Positions 61,824 to 64,000 of a DNA stretch of 64,000 bases are shown here, piece after piece. The stretch's first letter is position 1. Every line of letters starts with the position of its first letter. The position numbers were made by a program, and so were the translations under genes. The stretch lies in the NCBI RefSeq assembly GCF_014763045.1, contig NZ_JACTAG010000001.1:930001-994000 (forward strand). The letters are read 5' to 3'. This DNA comes from Sulfitobacter aestuariivivens. GTDB lineage: Bacteria > Pseudomonadota > Alphaproteobacteria > Rhodobacterales > Rhodobacteraceae. Below the pieces are notes generated by a model. It did no database searches. It saw only the letters and a list, made by a program, of their open reading frames with translations, and was not told the DNA's origin.

Positions 61824-62534
61824 ATGGACAAGTCATCGCAGAAGGCGCAGAATATCATTTCAATGACAGATTTTAGGCCAGACCCCGGCTTTGCCGCAGT
61901 TTCTCAGGTTGAAGCGTACTGGGAGGCATTACGCGCGGGTCGGTTATTGCCCAAGCGATCCGACATAAACCCGCGTGGCATTGAGAAGGCGTTGGAAAAT
62001 GCCTTTATTCTGGAGCGTGTCGCGGCGGGGGTTGCGCGGTTGCGTGTGGCAGGGAGCCATCTGAACGATTTGATGGGGATGGAAGTGCGGGGCATGCCGC
62101 TGACGACATTTTTTGCACCTGACCAGCGCCGCCGTGTTGCAGATGCGCTGGAAGAGATGTTTCAGACCCCGGCCACCTGCGCGCTGAGCCTGCATGCGCC
62201 TGCTGCCTCCGGACGGCCGGAGATCACGGGCAAGCTGATCCTGCTGCCGCTCAAAAGTGATCTCGGCGATGTAAGCCGCGCTTTGGGGTGCCTGGTGACA
62301 CAGGGTGATATCGGCAGAACACCGCGTCGTTTCGAGATTGAAACGCAACACTTCAACCCTCTGGTACCTGGCCATGCGCCCGTCACCTTGCCACCGCAAT
62401 TGCCCCCATCACGGGTGAGCGACCCTGCCGCCCCGGATAGGAACCCTGGATTTGCGGATGCAGCGCACAGGTTCGACGGGTCCGGCGCAAAAAAGCGCCC
62501 GCCCTATCTGCGTTTGATAAAATCGGACGACTAA
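61824..62534 (+). CDS. PAS-domain protein (PF07310-like)
   Basis: A 236-residue protein. Residues about 18-160 fit the alphaproteobacterial PAS_5 type domain: YWEALRAGRLLPKRSDINPRGIEKALENAFILERV, then RVAGSHLNDLMGMEVRGMPLTTFF. The C-terminus is Pro-rich and probably unstructured. No catalytic or DNA-binding domain is present. In other alphaproteobacteria such proteins are linked to cell-cycle or stress signalling, but no partner is visible here. Confidence 0.85.
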   Translation: MDKSSQKAQNIISMTDFRPDPGFAAVSQVEAYWEALRAGRLLPKRSDINPRGIEKALENAFILERVAAGVARLRVAGSHLNDLMGMEVRGMPLTTFFAPDQRRRVADALEEMFQTPATCALSLHAPAASGRPEITGKLILLPLKSDLGDVSRALGCLVTQGDIGRTPRRFEIETQHFNPLVPGHAPVTLPPQLPPSRVSDPAAPDRNPGFADAAHRFDGSGAKKRPPYLRLIKSDD

Positions 62535-62543
62535 GCGGGCCCC

Positions 62544-62582
62544 AAATCAAAAGGGCACCGCACGACGCTGCGTGCGATGCCC
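62544..62582 (-). terminator. Intrinsic terminator of the DAHP synthase gene
   Basis: A 12-bp stem (62553-62564 with 62571-62582, one G-U pair on the minus strand) followed by TTTTGATTT at 62552-62544. It lies 22 bases past the gene's stop. Confidence 0.85.
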
Positions 62583-62604
62583 TGTAGTGTATCGGGACTG
62601 ATTG

Positions 62605-63975
62605 TTATCCCGCTGCCTTGGCCGCTTCTTGCCCCCGACGCGACGACAATTCTTCAGCGACGAGAAATGCCAGTTCAAGTGACTGGCTGGCATTGAGACG
62701 CGGATCACAGGCAGTATGATAACGATCTGACAGGTCTTCATCAGATACGGCGCGCACGCCGCCAGTGCATTCGGTTACATCCTGCCCTGTCATTTCAAAG
62801 TGGACGCCCCCCGGTACCGTACCTTCGGCCGCGTGAACGCCAAAGAATTCGCGCACTTCACGCAGGACCGCGTCAAACGGGCGGGTCTTGTAGCCCGAGG
62901 ACGACTTGATTGTGTTGCCGTGCATCGCATCGCAGGTCCAGACCACGTTCGCGCCCTCTTGCTTGACCGCCTTGATCAGACGCGGCAGGTGGTCGCCAAC
63001 CGATCCAGCGCCAAAGCGCGCGATCAGGGTCAGGCGGCCCGCCTCGTTTTCCGGGTTCAGGGTCGCCATCAGTTTCTTGAGGTCATCCACTTCCATCGTC
63101 GGGCCGCACTTGAGGCCGATGGGGTTCTGAACGCCCCGGGCGAATTCCACATGCGCCCCGTCTGGCTGGCGCGTGCGATCGCCGATCCAGATCATGTGAC
63201 CGGAGCCCGCCAGCCATTTGCCGGAGGTGGAATCAAGGCGTGTGAGTGCCTCTTCATATTCCAGCAGAAGGGATTCGTGGCTGGTGTAGAATTCCACGGA
63301 CGAAAACTCGTGCGTGGTGTCACCGGTAATGCCAGCGGCCGCCATGAAGTCGATCGTGTCCTGAATGCGGGTCGCAATCTGGCTGTATTTTTCGACCTCA
63401 TTACTGTCGGTAAAGCCCAAGGTCCATGAATGCACGTGGCTCATGTCGGCAAAACCACCTGTGGAAAAAGCGCGCAACAAGTTCAGCGTGGCGGCGGCCT
63501 GTGTATAGGCCTGCAACATGTTGGCGGGCGCAGGAATGCGCGCCTCGGGCGTGAAATCGAGCTTGTTGATGATATCGCCCCGGTAGCTTGGCAATTCCAC
63601 ACCATCAACGGTCTCTGTTGGGGCGCTGCGGGGCTTGGCGAACTGGCCTGCCATGCGGCCCACTTTGATCACCGGAACCTTGGCACCATAGGTCAGCACC
63701 ATCGCCATCTGCAGCATCACCTTAAACGTGTCGCGGATACCGTCCGAGCTGAACTGTTCAAAACTTTCGGCGCAATCGCCTCCCTGCAGCAGGAAGGCAT
63801 CGCCACGGCTGGCTTCGGCGAGATGAGCCTTGAGGCGGCGCGCTTCGCCCGCGAATACCAGCACCGGATACCGCGAAAGCTGTGCCTCGACCGCGTTCAG
63901 GGCGTCCTGATCGGGGTAGTCGGGCATCTGGATGCGCGGTTTGTCACGCCAGCTTGATTTGCTCCATTGAGTCAT
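62605..63975 (-). CDS. aroG: 3-Deoxy-7-phosphoheptulonate synthase, class II
   Basis: A 456-residue plant-type DAHP synthase, the first enzyme of the shikimate pathway. Family marks are [50 protein letters not shown], and CDAMHGNT with a metal His; the C-terminal [15 protein letters not shown] is also typical. The length is normal for class II. The start lies 25 bases from the window edge. With aroQ it is one of two shikimate genes in the window, but they are 11 kb apart. Confidence 0.96.
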   Translation of the reverse strand: MTQWSKSSWRDKPRIQMPDYPDQDALNAVEAQLSRYPVLVFAGEARRLKAHLAEASRGDAFLLQGGDCAESFEQFSSDGIRDTFKVMLQMAMVLTYGAKVPVIKVGRMAGQFAKPRSAPTETVDGVELPSYRGDIINKLDFTPEARIPAPANMLQAYTQAAATLNLLRAFSTGGFADMSHVHSWTLGFTDSNEVEKYSQIATRIQDTIDFMAAAGITGDTTHEFSSVEFYTSHESLLLEYEEALTRLDSTSGKWLAGSGHMIWIGDRTRQPDGAHVEFARGVQNPIGLKCGPTMEVDDLKKLMATLNPENEAGRLTLIARFGAGSVGDHLPRLIKAVKQEGANVVWTCDAMHGNTIKSSSGYKTRPFDAVLREVREFFGVHAAEGTVPGGVHFEMTGQDVTECTGGVRAVSDEDLSDRYHTACDPRLNASQSLELAFLVAEELSSRRGQEAAKAAG

Positions 63976-64000
63976 TTGCCATCTCCGCGTCGACGTGGCG

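Overview
The window looks like core chromosome of a Roseobacter-group alphaproteobacterium (Rhodobacterales). The basis is gene order and family content: the tail of acuI, a pair of BCCT transporters, phr-cfa-trgA-trgB-cysK, soxBDAG, chpT, olsBA, obgE-proB-proA, a long L21 with a helix-hairpin-helix tail, and high GC with ATGA-type stop/start overlaps throughout. I see no insertion sequences, prophage genes, CRISPR array or rRNA. The two tRNA genes are both serine (GGA at about 15.1 kb, CGA at about 36.1 kb).

Layout. 0-5.2 kb: end of acuI, a small unknown protein, a HIT protein, and two divergently transcribed paralogous BCCT transporters, probably for betaine, choline or DMSP. 5.3-15.2 kb: class V aminotransferase, photolyase, cyclopropane fatty acid synthase, trgA-trgB-cysK, an MscS-family channel, alaX and tRNA-Ser, mostly close-packed on the + strand and suggestive of stress and membrane protection. 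15.2-22.5 kb: minus-strand soxBDAG plus a SAM methyltransferase, with nagA divergent. 22.6-28.7 kb: a chemotaxis cluster (STAS-cheY-cheA-cheW-cheR-cheY-unknown on minus, cheB convergent on plus) without a receptor or cheD. 28.9-31.3 kb: a one-carbon operon of a PF13769-type small protein, a MetF-like reductase and a pterin-binding methyltransferase. 31.6-36.2 kb: sulfotransferase, ppx, a GDCCVxC protein, rlmE, a LuxR solo and tRNA-Ser. 36.3-44.4 kb: two DUF2059 secreted proteins, rplU-rpmA, GNAT-LysE-GNAT-obgE-proB-proA. 44.4-47.5 kb: chpT, DUF3553, olsB-olsA and a PA14-like secreted protein. 47.6-51.9 kb: rpsB-tsf, an unrecognised protein, then aroQ coupled to a second LuxR solo. 52-61.5 kb: the phosphate regulon pstSCAB-phoU-phoB behind a PhoB box array, preceded by yicC-gmk-gamma-carbonic anhydrase-phoR. 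61.8-64 kb: a PAS-domain protein and a class II DAHP synthase.

How the genes connect. Uptake of methylated osmolytes (BCCTs), sarcosine oxidation to methylene-THF (soxBDAG), a MetF-like reductase and a methyl-THF:corrinoid methyltransferase would fit one methyl-group pathway. Phosphate sensing and uptake (pst-pho) and ornithine-lipid synthesis (olsBA) fit a low-phosphate lifestyle, though no Pho box is visible before olsB. Signalling genes (two LuxR solos, ChpT, a chemotaxis cluster, a PAS protein) are numerous.

The most interesting signals are: a DxxxQ-bearing helical protein ending the chemotaxis operon (possible CheZ-like phosphatase); a SoxD lacking the usual zinc cysteines, preceded by four 11-bp tandem repeats; two LuxR solos whose ligand pockets lack the conserved Asp; several perfect palindromes upstream of genes with no identified regulator; and a family of TTGGTTNAACCAA sites at two distant loci. 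Everything is read by eye from sequence; no database search was run.
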